Shown: in pieces, positions 35,116 through 44,111 of the stretch
Position numbering within the stretch: position 1 is the first letter of the stretch
How the letters are laid out: every line of letters begins with the position of its first letter
Assembly (NCBI GenBank): GCA_027486405.1
Contig: JAIXPD010000038.1
Coordinates: 48,652 to 112,651 of the forward strand
Direction of reading: 5' to 3'
Source: Azospirillum sp.
Lineage (GTDB): Bacteria; Pseudomonadota; Alphaproteobacteria; Azospirillales; Azospirillaceae
Length of the DNA stretch: 64,000 nt
Made by a program: the position numbers and the translations under genes
Notes under the pieces: model-generated
The model's database searches: none
What the model saw: only the letters and a program-made list of their open reading frames with translations
Told to the model about the DNA's origin: nothing

Positions 35116-35180
35116 GCTGCCCTCCTGTGATCCGGCGTTCCCACCACCAAAGAGTGATGCCGGACCACGGGGGCTGTCAA

Positions 35181-36491
35181 TCACGCCTTTGGCCGCAAAT
35201 CCCGCACACGCTTGGCCTTGCCGATGGAGCGGGCCACACCGCCCTGTTCGACAACATCAACCTTGGTGCTGATGCCCACACGTGACTTGATCGAGTGTTG
35301 CAGCATCTTGGCGTGGCGGTCCCATTCCGACGGGTGGGTGTCGGGGTTCACCTCCACCCGCACGGCGAGGCTGTCGAGATGGCCGTCGCGGCTGACCACC
35401 AGCTCGTAATGGGGGGCCAGCGCCGGATCCTTGCAGATCAGCTCCTCGATCTGGGTTGGGAAGACGTTGACGCCGCGAATGATGAGCATGTCGTCCGACC
35501 GCCCGGTGATCTTGTCGATCCGGCGCATGCTGCGCGCGGTCGGCGGCAGCAGGCGGGTCAGGTCGCGGGTGCGGTAGCGGATGACCGGCATGCCCTGCTT
35601 GGTCAGGGTGGTGAAGACCAGTTCGCCATAGGCACCGTCGGGCAGCACCTCGCCGGTGTCGGGGTCGATGATCTCGGGATAGAAATGATCCTCCCAGATG
35701 ACCGGCCCGTCCTTGGTCTCCACGCATTCCGACGCCACGCCCGGCCCCATCACCTCCGACAGGCCATAAATGTCCACGGCGTGGATGTTGAAGGTCTTTT
35801 CGATCTCGCCCCGCATCGCCCCGGTCCAGGGTTCGGCCCCGAAGATGCCGACGCGCAGGCTGGTTTCGCGCGGGTTGATGCCCTGGCGCACCATCTCCTC
35901 GGCGATGTTCAGGATGTAGGACGGCGTGACCATGATGATGGTCGGCTTGAAGTCCATGATGAGCTGGACCTGCTTTTCCGTCTGCCCGCCCGACATCGGG
36001 ATCACGGTGCAGCCCAGCCGCTCCGCCCCGTAATGCGCGCCCAGGCCGCCGGTGAACAGGCCATAGCCATAGGCGATGTGCACCCGGTCGCCGCGCGTCC
36101 CGCCCGCCGCACGGATGGAGCGGGCGACCACCTCCGCCCACACGTCGATGTCATGCTGGGTGTAGCCGACCACGGTGGGCCGCCCGGTGGTCCCGCTGGA
36201 GGCGTGGACGCGGACGATGTCCTCCATCGGCACGGCGAACATGCCGAACGGGTAGTTCTGGCGCAAATCGTCCTTCACGGTGAAGGGGAACAGCGCCAGA
36301 TCCGTCAATTCCTTGAAATCGTCGGGGTGGACGCCCTTGGCCTCGCACTTGGCGCGGAAGGCCGGGACGTTGTCGTAGCTGTGGCGCAGCGACCAGGCCA
36401 GCCGCTCCGTCTGCATCGCCGCGATCTCGTCGCGGCTGGCGGTTTCGTACCGGTCGAGCGCGCTCGTGGCGGCGGCGGTGTGGGTGGTCAT
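35181..36491 (-). CDS. paaK: Phenylacetate-CoA ligase PaaK
   Basis: 436 residues of the adenylate-forming family. It activates phenylacetate with ATP and CoA, the entry step of the aerobic phenylacetyl-CoA pathway. Motifs: the P-loop-like VRVHASSGTTGRPTVVGYT, IYGLSEVMGPGVASEC (A5), YRTRDLTRLL (A7) and KITGRSDDMLIIRGVNVFP (A8), ending with the lysine in SIGKAKRVRDLRPK. It is the last of the paa genes on this strand, after the thiolase. Confidence 0.95.
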   Translation of the reverse strand: MTTHTAAATSALDRYETASRDEIAAMQTERLAWSLRHSYDNVPAFRAKCEAKGVHPDDFKELTDLALFPFTVKDDLRQNYPFGMFAVPMEDIVRVHASSGTTGRPTVVGYTQHDIDVWAEVVARSIRAAGGTRGDRVHIAYGYGLFTGGLGAHYGAERLGCTVIPMSGGQTEKQVQLIMDFKPTIIMVTPSYILNIAEEMVRQGINPRETSLRVGIFGAEPWTGAMRGEIEKTFNIHAVDIYGLSEVMGPGVASECVETKDGPVIWEDHFYPEIIDPDTGEVLPDGAYGELVFTTLTKQGMPVIRYRTRDLTRLLPPTARSMRRIDKITGRSDDMLIIRGVNVFPTQIEELICKDPALAPHYELVVSRDGHLDSLAVRVEVNPDTHPSEWDRHAKMLQHSIKSRVGISTKVDVVEQGGVARSIGKAKRVRDLRPKA

Positions 36492-36567
36492 GGTGCGTTT
36501 CTCCCTTCATCCTGGCGCGGGCGTTCTTGCGCGTCCGGCGCTTGTTGGCCGGTTGTGGCGGGCGGGG

Positions 36568-37776
36568 TCAGACCCGTTCGAGAACCATGGCGATGCCCTG
36601 GCCGACGCCGATGCACATGGTGCAGAGCGCGCGGGCGGCCTTGCGGTCTTCCAGCTCCGCCACGGCGGTGGCGATCAGCCGGGTCCCGCTCGCCCCCAGC
36701 GGGTGGCCCAACGCGATGGCCCCGCCGTTGGGGTTCACATGCGCGGCATCGTCGGCCAGCCCCAATTGGCGCATCACCGCCAGCCCTTGGGCGGCGAACG
36801 CCTCGTTCAACTCGATCACGTCGATGTCGGCGATGGTCAGGCCCAGCCGGGCCAGCAGCTTTTGCGTCGCCGGGGCCGGGCCGATGCCCATGATGCGCGG
36901 CGGCACGCCCGCCACCCCGGTGCCGACGATGCGGGCGCGCGGCGTCAGGCCATAGCGGCGCACCGCGTCCGCCGACGCCACGATCACCGCCGCCGCCCCG
37001 TCGTTGACGCCCGACGCGTTGCCCGCCGTGACGCTGCCGCCCTCCTTGCGGAAGGGCGTGCCGAGCTTGGCCAGCGCCTCCAGCGTCGTGTCGGGGCGCA
37101 GATGCTCGTCCTCCGCCACGATCACCGGCTCGCCCTTGCGACGGGGAATCGCCACCGGCACGATTTCGCGGGCGAAACGCCCGGCGGCTTGCGCGCGGGC
37201 GGCGCGCAGCTGGCTGCGCAGGGCAAAGGCGTCCTGGTCGGCGCGGCTGATGGCGAAGTCGGCGGCGACGTTCTCGGCGGTCTCCGGCATGCTGTCGATG
37301 CCGAACCGCGCCTTCATCAGTGGGTTGACGAAGCGCCAGCCGATGGTCGTGTCAAAGATCTCGGCGGAGCGGGAAAAGGCGCTGTCGGCCTTGCCCATCA
37401 CGAAGGGCGCGCGGGTCATGCTTTCCACGCCCCCGGCGATCATCAGTTCCGCCTCTCCGGCCTTGATGGCGCGGGCGGCCATGCCGACGCTGTCCATCCC
37501 CGACCCGCACAGCCGGTTGACGGTGGTTCCCGGCACGCTGTCGGGCAGACCGGCCAGCAGGGTGGCCATGCGGGCGACGTTGCGGTTGTCCTCCCCGGCC
37601 TGGTTGGCGCAGCCCAGGATCACATCGTCCACCGCCGCCCAATCGACGCCGGGGTTGCGCTCCATCAGCGCTTTCAGCGGCACGGCGGCCAGATCGTCCG
37701 GGCGCACCGGGGCCAGCCCGCCGCCGTAACGACCAAAGGGGGTGCGGACGGCGTCGCAGAGAAAGGCGTCGGTCAT
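36568..37776 (-). CDS. paaJ: 3-Oxoadipyl-CoA/3-oxo-5,6-dehydrosuberyl-CoA thiolase
   Basis: 402 residues of the thiolase family. The acylated cysteine is in VNRLCGSGMDSVG (about Cys90), the base His in NPNGGAIALGHPLGASGTR, and the second Cys in LCTMCIGVGQGIAMVLER. The N-terminus DAVRTPFGRYGGGLAPVRPDDLA is the PcaF/PaaJ form. It cleaves beta-ketoadipyl-CoA (and dehydrosuberyl-CoA) to acetyl-CoA plus succinyl-CoA, the closing step of the pathway. It lies between paaI and paaK. Confidence 0.93.
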   Translation of the reverse strand: MTDAFLCDAVRTPFGRYGGGLAPVRPDDLAAVPLKALMERNPGVDWAAVDDVILGCANQAGEDNRNVARMATLLAGLPDSVPGTTVNRLCGSGMDSVGMAARAIKAGEAELMIAGGVESMTRAPFVMGKADSAFSRSAEIFDTTIGWRFVNPLMKARFGIDSMPETAENVAADFAISRADQDAFALRSQLRAARAQAAGRFAREIVPVAIPRRKGEPVIVAEDEHLRPDTTLEALAKLGTPFRKEGGSVTAGNASGVNDGAAAVIVASADAVRRYGLTPRARIVGTGVAGVPPRIMGIGPAPATQKLLARLGLTIADIDVIELNEAFAAQGLAVMRQLGLADDAAHVNPNGGAIALGHPLGASGTRLIATAVAELEDRKAARALCTMCIGVGQGIAMVLERV

Positions 37777-37825
37777 GACACACGGCTCCTGAAAATCAAA
37801 CCGGAGGGGAGGCGGGGGGCGTCGG

Positions 37826-38284
37826 TCAACCGACGTCCACCACCCGCTGCCCCTTCAAACGGGCGGATTGGCCACGGAACAGGCCGACGATCACGCCATT
37901 CTGATTGGTGACGACGGTGTCGTACACGCCGGACCGCCCCCCCTGATGCACCACCCGGCATTCCGCCGTCAGCACGTCGCCCAGCCGGGCGGGGGCGGGG
38001 AAGCTGATGGAACAGCCCGACGCCACCGTCGCCTGATTGTCGGCGTTGCAAGCGTAGGCAAAGGCGGTGTCGGCCAGCGTGAAGGTCATGCCGCCATGGC
38101 CGATGTCGTGGCCGTTCACCATGTCCTTGCGCACGGTCATCGTCATCCGGGAAAAGCCCGGCGCGATGGCGGCCAGTTCGATGCCGTGGGACTGCGCGCA
38201 ATAATCGCGTTCGTGCATGCCGCGCCCCACCGCCTCGGCGATGGCCTGCGGGGTCAGACCCGGTTCGGTCGGGTGGTCAGTCAT
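37826..38284 (-). CDS. paaI: Hydroxyphenylacetyl-CoA thioesterase PaaI
   Basis: 152 residues from MTDHPTEPGLTPQAIAEAVG. The hotdog motif is NGHDIGHGGMTFTLADTAFAYACNA, with the PaaI-type Asn, Gly-Gly and Asp. PaaI hydrolyses dead-end ring-hydroxylated CoA esters and protects the CoA pool. The start overlaps the end of paaH by 8 bases. An upstream extension to 38350 lies fully within paaH and is rejected. Confidence 0.93.
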   Translation of the reverse strand: MTDHPTEPGLTPQAIAEAVGRGMHERDYCAQSHGIELAAIAPGFSRMTMTVRKDMVNGHDIGHGGMTFTLADTAFAYACNADNQATVASGCSISFPAPARLGDVLTAECRVVHQGGRSGVYDTVVTNQNGVIVGLFRGQSARLKGQRVVDVG

Positions 38285-39809
38285 GGAAACGGGTTCCTTC
38301 ACAGATTTTGCGACGCAACAGGGCCGAGGCGCGGTAACGGTCCTCGCCATAGGTGTGGGCCAGCGCGTCGAGCGCGCGGCACACCCGCGCCAGCCCGATC
38401 CGTTCGGCCCAGGCCAGCGGCCCCAGCGGGTAATTCACCCCCTTGGTCATCGCCGTATCGACATCGGCGGCAACGGCCACCCCCTGCATCACCGCGTCCG
38501 CCGCCTCGTTCGCCAGCATCGCCACGGTGCGCAGAACCGCCATGCCCGGCGCGTCGTCGATCACAATCACCGCCTTGCCCAGCGCGCCGAACAGAGCGGC
38601 GGCGGTGGTCAGGTGGTCATAGGGAACACCGGTCCGCGTCGTGATGGCGATGCGGGTGGCGGTGGCGTAATCCAGCGCCAGATCGAACAGCACCAGCGCC
38701 GCGATCCCATCCTCCGCCGCGCGTTGCCCGGCGCTGCGCCCGTCGGTCAGCGCCAGGGTGACGCCATCGACCACCAGCACGCCCGGCCCATCCGCCTTGC
38801 CCTCGGCGTCTTCCTCCACCGTCACCCCGGCGGCGCGCAGCAGACCGGGCAGGGCCGCCGCCGGGCCGAGATCGCCGCGCACCACCACCCGTTCCGGGTG
38901 CGGCCCGGTGAGAAGGGCAGGGACCGCCGGTCGTTCGGCTCCGGGCCGATAATCGTAGAAGCCGCGCCCGCTCTTGCGGCCCAGCCGCCCGGCCTCCACC
39001 AACTCCTGCTGGATCAGCGAGGGTTGAAAGCGCGGGTCGCCGAAATAGGCGGCGTGGACGGAGCGGGTGACGGCGAAATTCACGTCGTGCCCGATCAGGT
39101 CCATCAGTTCGAACGGCCCCATGCGGAAGCCGCCGGATTCGCGCAGGATGGCGTCGATCCCGGCGGGGTCGGCCGCCTGCTCCTGCACCAGCCGCAACCC
39201 TTCGGCGTAGAAGGGGCGGGCCACCCGGTTGACGATGAAGCCGGGGGTCGAGCGGCAGCGCACGGGGGTTTTTCCCCAGGCGCGCGCGGTGTCGAACAGG
39301 GCGGCGACGATGGCCGGATCGGTTGCCAGACCGCTGACGATCTCCACCAGCGCCATCAACGGGGCCGGGTTGAAGAAATGCAGACCGGCCAGCCGTTCGG
39401 GCCGCGCCACCCCCGCCGCGATGGCGGTGACGGAGATGGAGGAGGTGTTGGTGGTCAGGATGGCGTCGGGGCCGACGATGCCCTCCAGCTCCGCGAACAG
39501 GCGGCGCTTGACGTCGAGATCCTCGACCACCGCTTCGATCACCAGACCGGCGGGGGCCAGATCGGCCAGCGCATCGACGGCGGTCAAGCGGGACAGCGTG
39601 GCGTCACGCTCCGCCGCCGTGCGCTTGCCCTTGTCGACCAGCCCGTTCAACGCCGTGGCGATGGCGGCGATGGCCGCCGCCGCCGCGCCTGGACGGGCAT
39701 CGACCAGCAACACCGGGTGCCCGGCCTGCGCGGCGACCTGGGCGATGCCCTGACCCATCGCGCCGCTGCCGACGACGCCGACGATGGTGGTGGTGGGAAG
39801 GGGAAACAT
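38277..39809 (-). CDS. paaH: 3-Hydroxyacyl-CoA dehydrogenase PaaH
   Basis: 510 residues. The NAD-binding motif GVVGSGAMGQGIAQVAAQAGH opens the protein; the catalytic His is in LAGLHFFNPAPLMALVEIV, with Glu nearby and Asn in PGFIVNRVARPFYAEGLRL. A second, diverged dehydrogenase C-terminal domain follows (GPLAWAERIGLARVCRALDALAHTYGEDRYR), as in the long PaaH/PaaC proteins of about 500 residues. It oxidises 3-hydroxyadipyl-CoA to 3-oxoadipyl-CoA with NAD. The genes on either side are paaG and paaI. Confidence 0.94.
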   Translation of the reverse strand: MFPLPTTTIVGVVGSGAMGQGIAQVAAQAGHPVLLVDARPGAAAAAIAAIATALNGLVDKGKRTAAERDATLSRLTAVDALADLAPAGLVIEAVVEDLDVKRRLFAELEGIVGPDAILTTNTSSISVTAIAAGVARPERLAGLHFFNPAPLMALVEIVSGLATDPAIVAALFDTARAWGKTPVRCRSTPGFIVNRVARPFYAEGLRLVQEQAADPAGIDAILRESGGFRMGPFELMDLIGHDVNFAVTRSVHAAYFGDPRFQPSLIQQELVEAGRLGRKSGRGFYDYRPGAERPAVPALLTGPHPERVVVRGDLGPAAALPGLLRAAGVTVEEDAEGKADGPGVLVVDGVTLALTDGRSAGQRAAEDGIAALVLFDLALDYATATRIAITTRTGVPYDHLTTAAALFGALGKAVIVIDDAPGMAVLRTVAMLANEAADAVMQGVAVAADVDTAMTKGVNYPLGPLAWAERIGLARVCRALDALAHTYGEDRYRASALLRRKICEGTRFHD

Positions 39810-39812
39810 CGC

Positions 39813-40622
39813 TCACCGTCCCTGGAAGCTGGGGGCGCGTTTGCCGACGAAGGCGGCCACACCCTCGCGGTAATCCTCCGTCCGCCCGGCCTCGCGCTGG
39901 AGATCGCGCTCCAGATCCAGTTGCGCGTCGAGATCGTTGGTGGAGGAGGCGTTGAGCGCCCGCTTGATCAACGCCAGGCCCTTGGTCGGCTGGGTCGCCA
40001 GATGGCGGGCCAGCGCCTGCGCCTCCCCGGCCAGCGCGTCGTCGTCCACCGCCTTCCAGATCATGCCCCAGGCTTCGGCCTGTGCGGCCGTCACCTTGTC
40101 GCCCAGCATGGCCAGCCCCATGGCGCGGGCGTGGCCGACCAGACGCGGCAGGGTCCAGGTCCCGCCGGAGTCCGGCAGCAGCCCGATCTTGCAAAAGGCC
40201 TGGATGAAGCTGGCCGACTTGGCCGCCAGCACGATGTCGCAGGCCAAGGCCAGATTGGCCCCGGCCCCGGCGGCCACCCCGTTCACCGCGCAAACCACCG
40301 GCATCGGCAGGGCGCGCAGGCGGCGCACCAACGGGTTGTAGTTGGTTTCGATCGACTCCCCCAAATCCGGCGGGGCCGCCCCCGGCGCCACCGCGCGGTC
40401 GGACAGATCCTGTCCGGCGCAGAAACCGCGCCCGGCCCCGGTCAGCAGCAGACAGCGCACGCTGGCGTCGCCCTCCACCCGGTCCAGCGCCGCGCGCAGA
40501 TCGGCGTGCATGGCGGCGGTGAAGCTGTTCAGCCGGTCGGGCCGGTTCAGGGTGATGGTGGCCACGCCGTCGGCGATGGTCAGCAGGATCGGGGTTTCGG
40601 CGGTCATCATGGCCTCGCTCAT
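39813..40622 (-). CDS. paaG: 1,2-Epoxyphenylacetyl-CoA isomerase PaaG
   Basis: 269 residues (start at 40622; the ATG at 40610 is also possible). A crotonase-fold isomerase: TGAGRGFCAGQDLSDRAVAPG and VNGVAAGAGANLALACDIVLAAKSASFIQAFCKIGLLPDSGGTWTLPRLVG in pieces. The CAGQDL and IGLLPDSGGT stretches, with the catalytic Asp in LLPDSGG, are diagnostic of PaaG. It converts ring-1,2-epoxyphenylacetyl-CoA to the oxepin and also shifts double bonds later in the pathway. It is 15 bases downstream of paaN. Confidence 0.94.
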   Translation of the reverse strand: MSEAMMTAETPILLTIADGVATITLNRPDRLNSFTAAMHADLRAALDRVEGDASVRCLLLTGAGRGFCAGQDLSDRAVAPGAAPPDLGESIETNYNPLVRRLRALPMPVVCAVNGVAAGAGANLALACDIVLAAKSASFIQAFCKIGLLPDSGGTWTLPRLVGHARAMGLAMLGDKVTAAQAEAWGMIWKAVDDDALAGEAQALARHLATQPTKGLALIKRALNASSTNDLDAQLDLERDLQREAGRTEDYREGVAAFVGKRAPSFQGR

Positions 40623-40637
40623 CGCCTCAATCTCCCC

Positions 40638-42320
40638 TCACGCGGCCGGAGCCGTCGCCACCGGAACGCGGCTCTGCACCACGCGGAAGCGGTTGGCGAC
40701 AAAGGCCAGATCGCACAGCGCGGCGTTGGCCGCCGGGTTGGCCCCGGTGCCGTGGAAATCGCTGAAGGCCGCCGATTGGTTGACGAAGACGCCGCCGGTC
40801 AGATTGACCGACAGGGCGACGCCCGCCTCGACAAACGCGTCGCTGGCCTGTTCGATCACCGCCGGATCGCTGGAATAAAGACCGGCGGTCAACGCGCCCT
40901 TGGTCCGGGTCAGGCGGGCGGCGCGCTCCAGGCTGTCCGCCGTGGAGTCGGTTTTGACGATGATGGCGATGGGGCCGAACAGCTCCTCGCCATACGTGTC
41001 CTCCGCGCTGGCGTCCATGGTCAGGATCAGCGGGGTGCGGACCTGCGCGTCGGGGAATTTCGGATGGGCGATGGCGCGCGACGGCAGGACCACCGTGCCC
41101 AGCGTCGCCGCGTGGTCGATGCGGGTCAGCGTGGCGGGCGATTGGATGGCCCCCAGCACCTCCACCGCGCGTTCGGGATCGGACAGGAACTTGTCCACGC
41201 CGCCAGCCAGCGCGGCGGCGACCTGATCGAAGCTCATCCGCTCGGCCCCGGCCTGGATGCCGTCCTTGGGCACGAAGAAGACCTGCGTCGTCGTGCACAT
41301 CTGGCCGGAATAGAGGCTGAGCGTGAAGGCGAGGTTGCGCACCATCCCCTTGGGGTCGTCGGTGCTGTCGATGGTGACGGTGTTGACGCCCGCCTTTTCG
41401 GTGTAGACCTGGGCGTGGCGGGCGTTCTGCTCCAGCCAATCGCCGAAGCCGGTCGATCCGGTGTAGTCGATCACCGCCACCTCGGGCCGCAGGGCCAGAT
41501 CCTTGGCGATGGTGTCGCCGATGGCCAGAGTCACGAGGTTGGGGTCAAGCCCAGCCTCGGCCAGAACCTCGCGGGCGATCTTGACCGTGATGGCCAGCGG
41601 CAGGATGGCCGTCGGCCCAGGCTTCACGATCACCGCGTTGCCGGTGACGAGGCTGGCGAACAGGCCGGGATAGCCGTTCCAGGTCGGGAAGGTGGCGCAG
41701 CCGATCACCAGCCCGACGCCGCGCCCGACCACTTCGAACCGCTTGTCCATCACCAGCGGCGGATTCTTGCCTTGCGGCTTTTCCCAGCGCGCGGTCGGGG
41801 CCTGATCGGTCATCGCCTTCCAGCCATAGGCGACGGCCTCCAGCCCGCGATCCTGCGCGTGCGGGCCACCGGCCTGGAAGGCCATCATGAAGGCTTGCCC
41901 GGTGGTGTGCATGACCGCGTTGGCGATTTCAAAGCTGCGCGCGTTCAGCCGCTTCAGGATCTCCAGGCACACGCCCGCCCGGCCATCGGGACCGGCCTTG
42001 CGCCAGCCCGGCATCGCCGCCTTGGCCGCCGCCAGCAGCGCGTCCAGGTCCGACACCGGGTAGGTGATTCCCAGATCGAAGCCGAAGGGCGACCGTTCGC
42101 CCCCCGCCGTTCCGGTGACGCCCGGCTGGTCGAGCGGAAAGGGCTGGTCGCGGTAGCCCGCCAGCGCCGCTTCGCCATCCGCCGCCGCCGTCTCGCCATA
42201 GGCGCGCGGGCTGGGCATTTCCGGGTAGGCCGACCAATAGGCCCGGCTGCGGCAGGCCTCCACCGCCTGGCGCAGCGTGGCTTCGTGGGTGGCGAACAGG
42301 CTCTGCGGGGACGTGGTCAT
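40638..42320 (-). CDS. paaN: Phenylacetate degradation aldehyde dehydrogenase PaaN
   Basis: 560 residues of the aldehyde dehydrogenase superfamily, PaaN type. Motifs: GCATFPTWNGYPGLFASLVTGNAVIVKPGPTAILP (cofactor region), VIDYTGSTGFGDWLEQNA, and the catalytic Cys in LYSGQMCTTTQVFFVPK. The long N-terminal extension (ATHEATLRQAVEACRSRAYWSAYPEMPSPRAYGE) marks PaaN rather than PaaZ. There is no C-terminal MaoC-type hydratase domain, so this protein can oxidise the ring-opened semialdehyde but cannot itself hydrolyse oxepin-CoA. The ATG at 42320 is used; a start at 42335 is possible. Confidence 0.9.
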   Translation of the reverse strand: MTTSPQSLFATHEATLRQAVEACRSRAYWSAYPEMPSPRAYGETAAADGEAALAGYRDQPFPLDQPGVTGTAGGERSPFGFDLGITYPVSDLDALLAAAKAAMPGWRKAGPDGRAGVCLEILKRLNARSFEIANAVMHTTGQAFMMAFQAGGPHAQDRGLEAVAYGWKAMTDQAPTARWEKPQGKNPPLVMDKRFEVVGRGVGLVIGCATFPTWNGYPGLFASLVTGNAVIVKPGPTAILPLAITVKIAREVLAEAGLDPNLVTLAIGDTIAKDLALRPEVAVIDYTGSTGFGDWLEQNARHAQVYTEKAGVNTVTIDSTDDPKGMVRNLAFTLSLYSGQMCTTTQVFFVPKDGIQAGAERMSFDQVAAALAGGVDKFLSDPERAVEVLGAIQSPATLTRIDHAATLGTVVLPSRAIAHPKFPDAQVRTPLILTMDASAEDTYGEELFGPIAIIVKTDSTADSLERAARLTRTKGALTAGLYSSDPAVIEQASDAFVEAGVALSVNLTGGVFVNQSAAFSDFHGTGANPAANAALCDLAFVANRFRVVQSRVPVATAPAA

Positions 42321-42386
42321 GCGGGCGTTTCCCATTGTGCTTGGTTGTCGTTGCGCGGGCGGGCGTTTTTGGTCGTTCCAGGCCGC

Positions 42387-43463
42387 TCAGGCGGCGTCGA
42401 AATCGATCACCACCCGGTCGGTCAGCGGGCGGGATTGGCAGGTCAGGACGTAGCCGGCCTCCACCTCCCACGGCTCCAGGGAGTAGTTTTCGGCCATCGC
42501 CACCTTGCCCTCCCGGACCTTCGCCCGGCAGGTGCAGCAGACGCCGGATTTGCAGGAATAGGGCAGGTCGGCCCCGTGGCGGTGGGCGGCGTCCAGGATG
42601 CTGTCGCCGTCATAGGCCAGGGTGAATTCGCGGCGCTTGCCGTCCTGAAGGATGGCGATGGTCGCCCCGTCCGCCGGATCGCTGCTCACCGGGGTGGCGC
42701 TGGCGCGGCGCGGGGCGCTGGTGCCGAACAGCTCCAGATGGATGCGCTCCGCCGGGGTTCCGGCGGCGGTCAGGGTGTCGCGCACCTCCTCCACCATCGC
42801 CTGCGGGCCGCAGAGGAACACGGCGTCGACGCTGGCGGCGTCGATCGGCCCGGCGCACAGCTCCCGCACCAGATCGGCCCCGATGCGGCCCGACAACAGC
42901 CCGGCCTCTTCCGGTTCGCGGCTCAACAGATGATGGATCGCCAGCCGCCCGATGTGGCGGTTCTTCAGATCCTCCAACGCCTCGCGGAAGATGATGGAGG
43001 AGACGGTGCGGTTGCCGTAGATCAGCAGGAATTGGCTGCGCGGCTCGCGCGCCAGCACGGTCTTGAGGATCGACAGGATCGGCGTGATGCCGCTGCCCGC
43101 CGCGAAGGCGACGTAGGTCTTGGCCGCCGCCGGGTCGAGCGGGGTGGTGAAGCGGCCCATCGGCGTCATCACCTCCAGCGTCATCCCCGCCGCCAAGGCG
43201 TCGTTGGCGTGGTTGGAGAAGACACCCCCCTCCACCCGCTTGATGGCGACGCGCAATTCCCTCTCATCCACGCCGGAGCAGATGGAGTAGGAGCGGCGCA
43301 CCTCCTCCCCGCCGATGCGGGTCTTCAGGGTCAGGTGTTGGCCATGGGCGAAGCGGTAGCGGTCGGCCAGTTCGGGCGGCACGTCGAACCGCAGCGACAC
43401 GGTGTCGGCGGTTTCCCGGCGGCATTCACCGATGGTCAGGGCGTGAAAGCTGGGGGTGCTCAT
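42387..43463 (-). CDS. paaE: Phenylacetyl-CoA epoxidase reductase subunit PaaE
   Basis: 358 residues, modular oxidoreductase. The FAD/NAD(P) half holds EVRRSYSICSGVDE (flavin-binding RxYS) and AFAAGSGITPILSILKTVL, then LLIYGNRT and FLCGPQAMVEEVRDTL. The C-terminal plant-type ferredoxin domain has cysteines spaced C-x4-C-x2-C in YSCKSGVCCTCRAKV and a fourth in YVLTCQSRP. It delivers electrons from NADPH to the PaaABC oxygenase. It lies downstream of paaD. Confidence 0.95.
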   Translation of the reverse strand: MSTPSFHALTIGECRRETADTVSLRFDVPPELADRYRFAHGQHLTLKTRIGGEEVRRSYSICSGVDERELRVAIKRVEGGVFSNHANDALAAGMTLEVMTPMGRFTTPLDPAAAKTYVAFAAGSGITPILSILKTVLAREPRSQFLLIYGNRTVSSIIFREALEDLKNRHIGRLAIHHLLSREPEEAGLLSGRIGADLVRELCAGPIDAASVDAVFLCGPQAMVEEVRDTLTAAGTPAERIHLELFGTSAPRRASATPVSSDPADGATIAILQDGKRREFTLAYDGDSILDAAHRHGADLPYSCKSGVCCTCRAKVREGKVAMAENYSLEPWEVEAGYVLTCQSRPLTDRVVIDFDAA

Positions 43464-43524
43464 GGGTGGACTTCCTTGTCGGTCGCGCAGCCGCTCACTG
43501 GTGTTTGCCTCAATGGCGTTTGGC

Positions 43525-44097
43525 TCAATGGCATTTGAACACGTCGAACGGTTCGAGGCAGGCGTTGCAGCGGTGCAGGGCCTTGCAGGCGGTGGAGCCG
43601 AAACGGCTGATCTGCGCGGTGTCGGTCGATCCGCAGAGCGGGCAGGCGATGGCCTCCTGCGGCGCGGTCAACGCCCGCTTGCCAGCGGCGGGCGGCGGCA
43701 CGATGCCGACCTCGGCCAGCTTGGCCCGGCCCGTCTCGCTGATCCAATCGGTGGTCCAGGGCGGGGCGATGACCACGCGGACGGTGGCGTCCAGCCCGGC
43801 CCGCGCCAGCGCGGTTTCCACCTCCAGCACGATCACGCCGGTGGCCGGGCAGCCGGAATAGGTCGGCGTCACCGTCACCGTCACCGCCAGCCGCCCATCG
43901 CCGCCCCCATCCCCGCCCCCATCGTCATCGCGCACCACCGACCGGACGATGCCGAGATCGACGACGCTCAACACCGGGATTTCCGGGTCCATCACCCCGG
44001 CCAGCGCGGCCCAGGCGGTCAACACCCGGGGGTCGGCCCCCGGTTCCGGCCCCCAACACCCCGCGTTCGCGCCCCCGGCCTGCTCCGCATGCGCCAT
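43525..44097 (-). CDS. paaD: Phenylacetyl-CoA epoxidase assembly protein PaaD
   Basis: 190 residues from MAHAEQAGGANAG. An MIP18-type (DUF59) domain, AWAALAGVMDPEIPVLSVVDLGIVRSV then VTVTPTYSGCPATGVIVLEVE, is followed by a C-terminal zinc/iron-sulfur motif IACPLCGS with later CKALHRCNACLEPFDVFKC. PaaD is thought to help Fe-S or cofactor insertion for the epoxidase. Between the first strands there is a Gly/Asp-rich insertion (DDDGGGDGGGDG, residues 57-68), encoded by short repeats and not found in most homologues that I know. It is 14 bases after paaC. Confidence 0.92.
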   Translation of the reverse strand: MAHAEQAGGANAGCWGPEPGADPRVLTAWAALAGVMDPEIPVLSVVDLGIVRSVVRDDDGGGDGGGDGRLAVTVTVTPTYSGCPATGVIVLEVETALARAGLDATVRVVIAPPWTTDWISETGRAKLAEVGIVPPPAAGKRALTAPQEAIACPLCGSTDTAQISRFGSTACKALHRCNACLEPFDVFKCH

Positions 44098-44111
44098 GGT
44101 CCCGGCCCCCT

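Noticed and set aside
38217..43538. A 1773-residue plus-strand open frame across the paa genes
   Set aside because: It runs antisense to paaH, paaG, paaN and paaE, all well supported. Its composition is that of a reverse-frame shadow.
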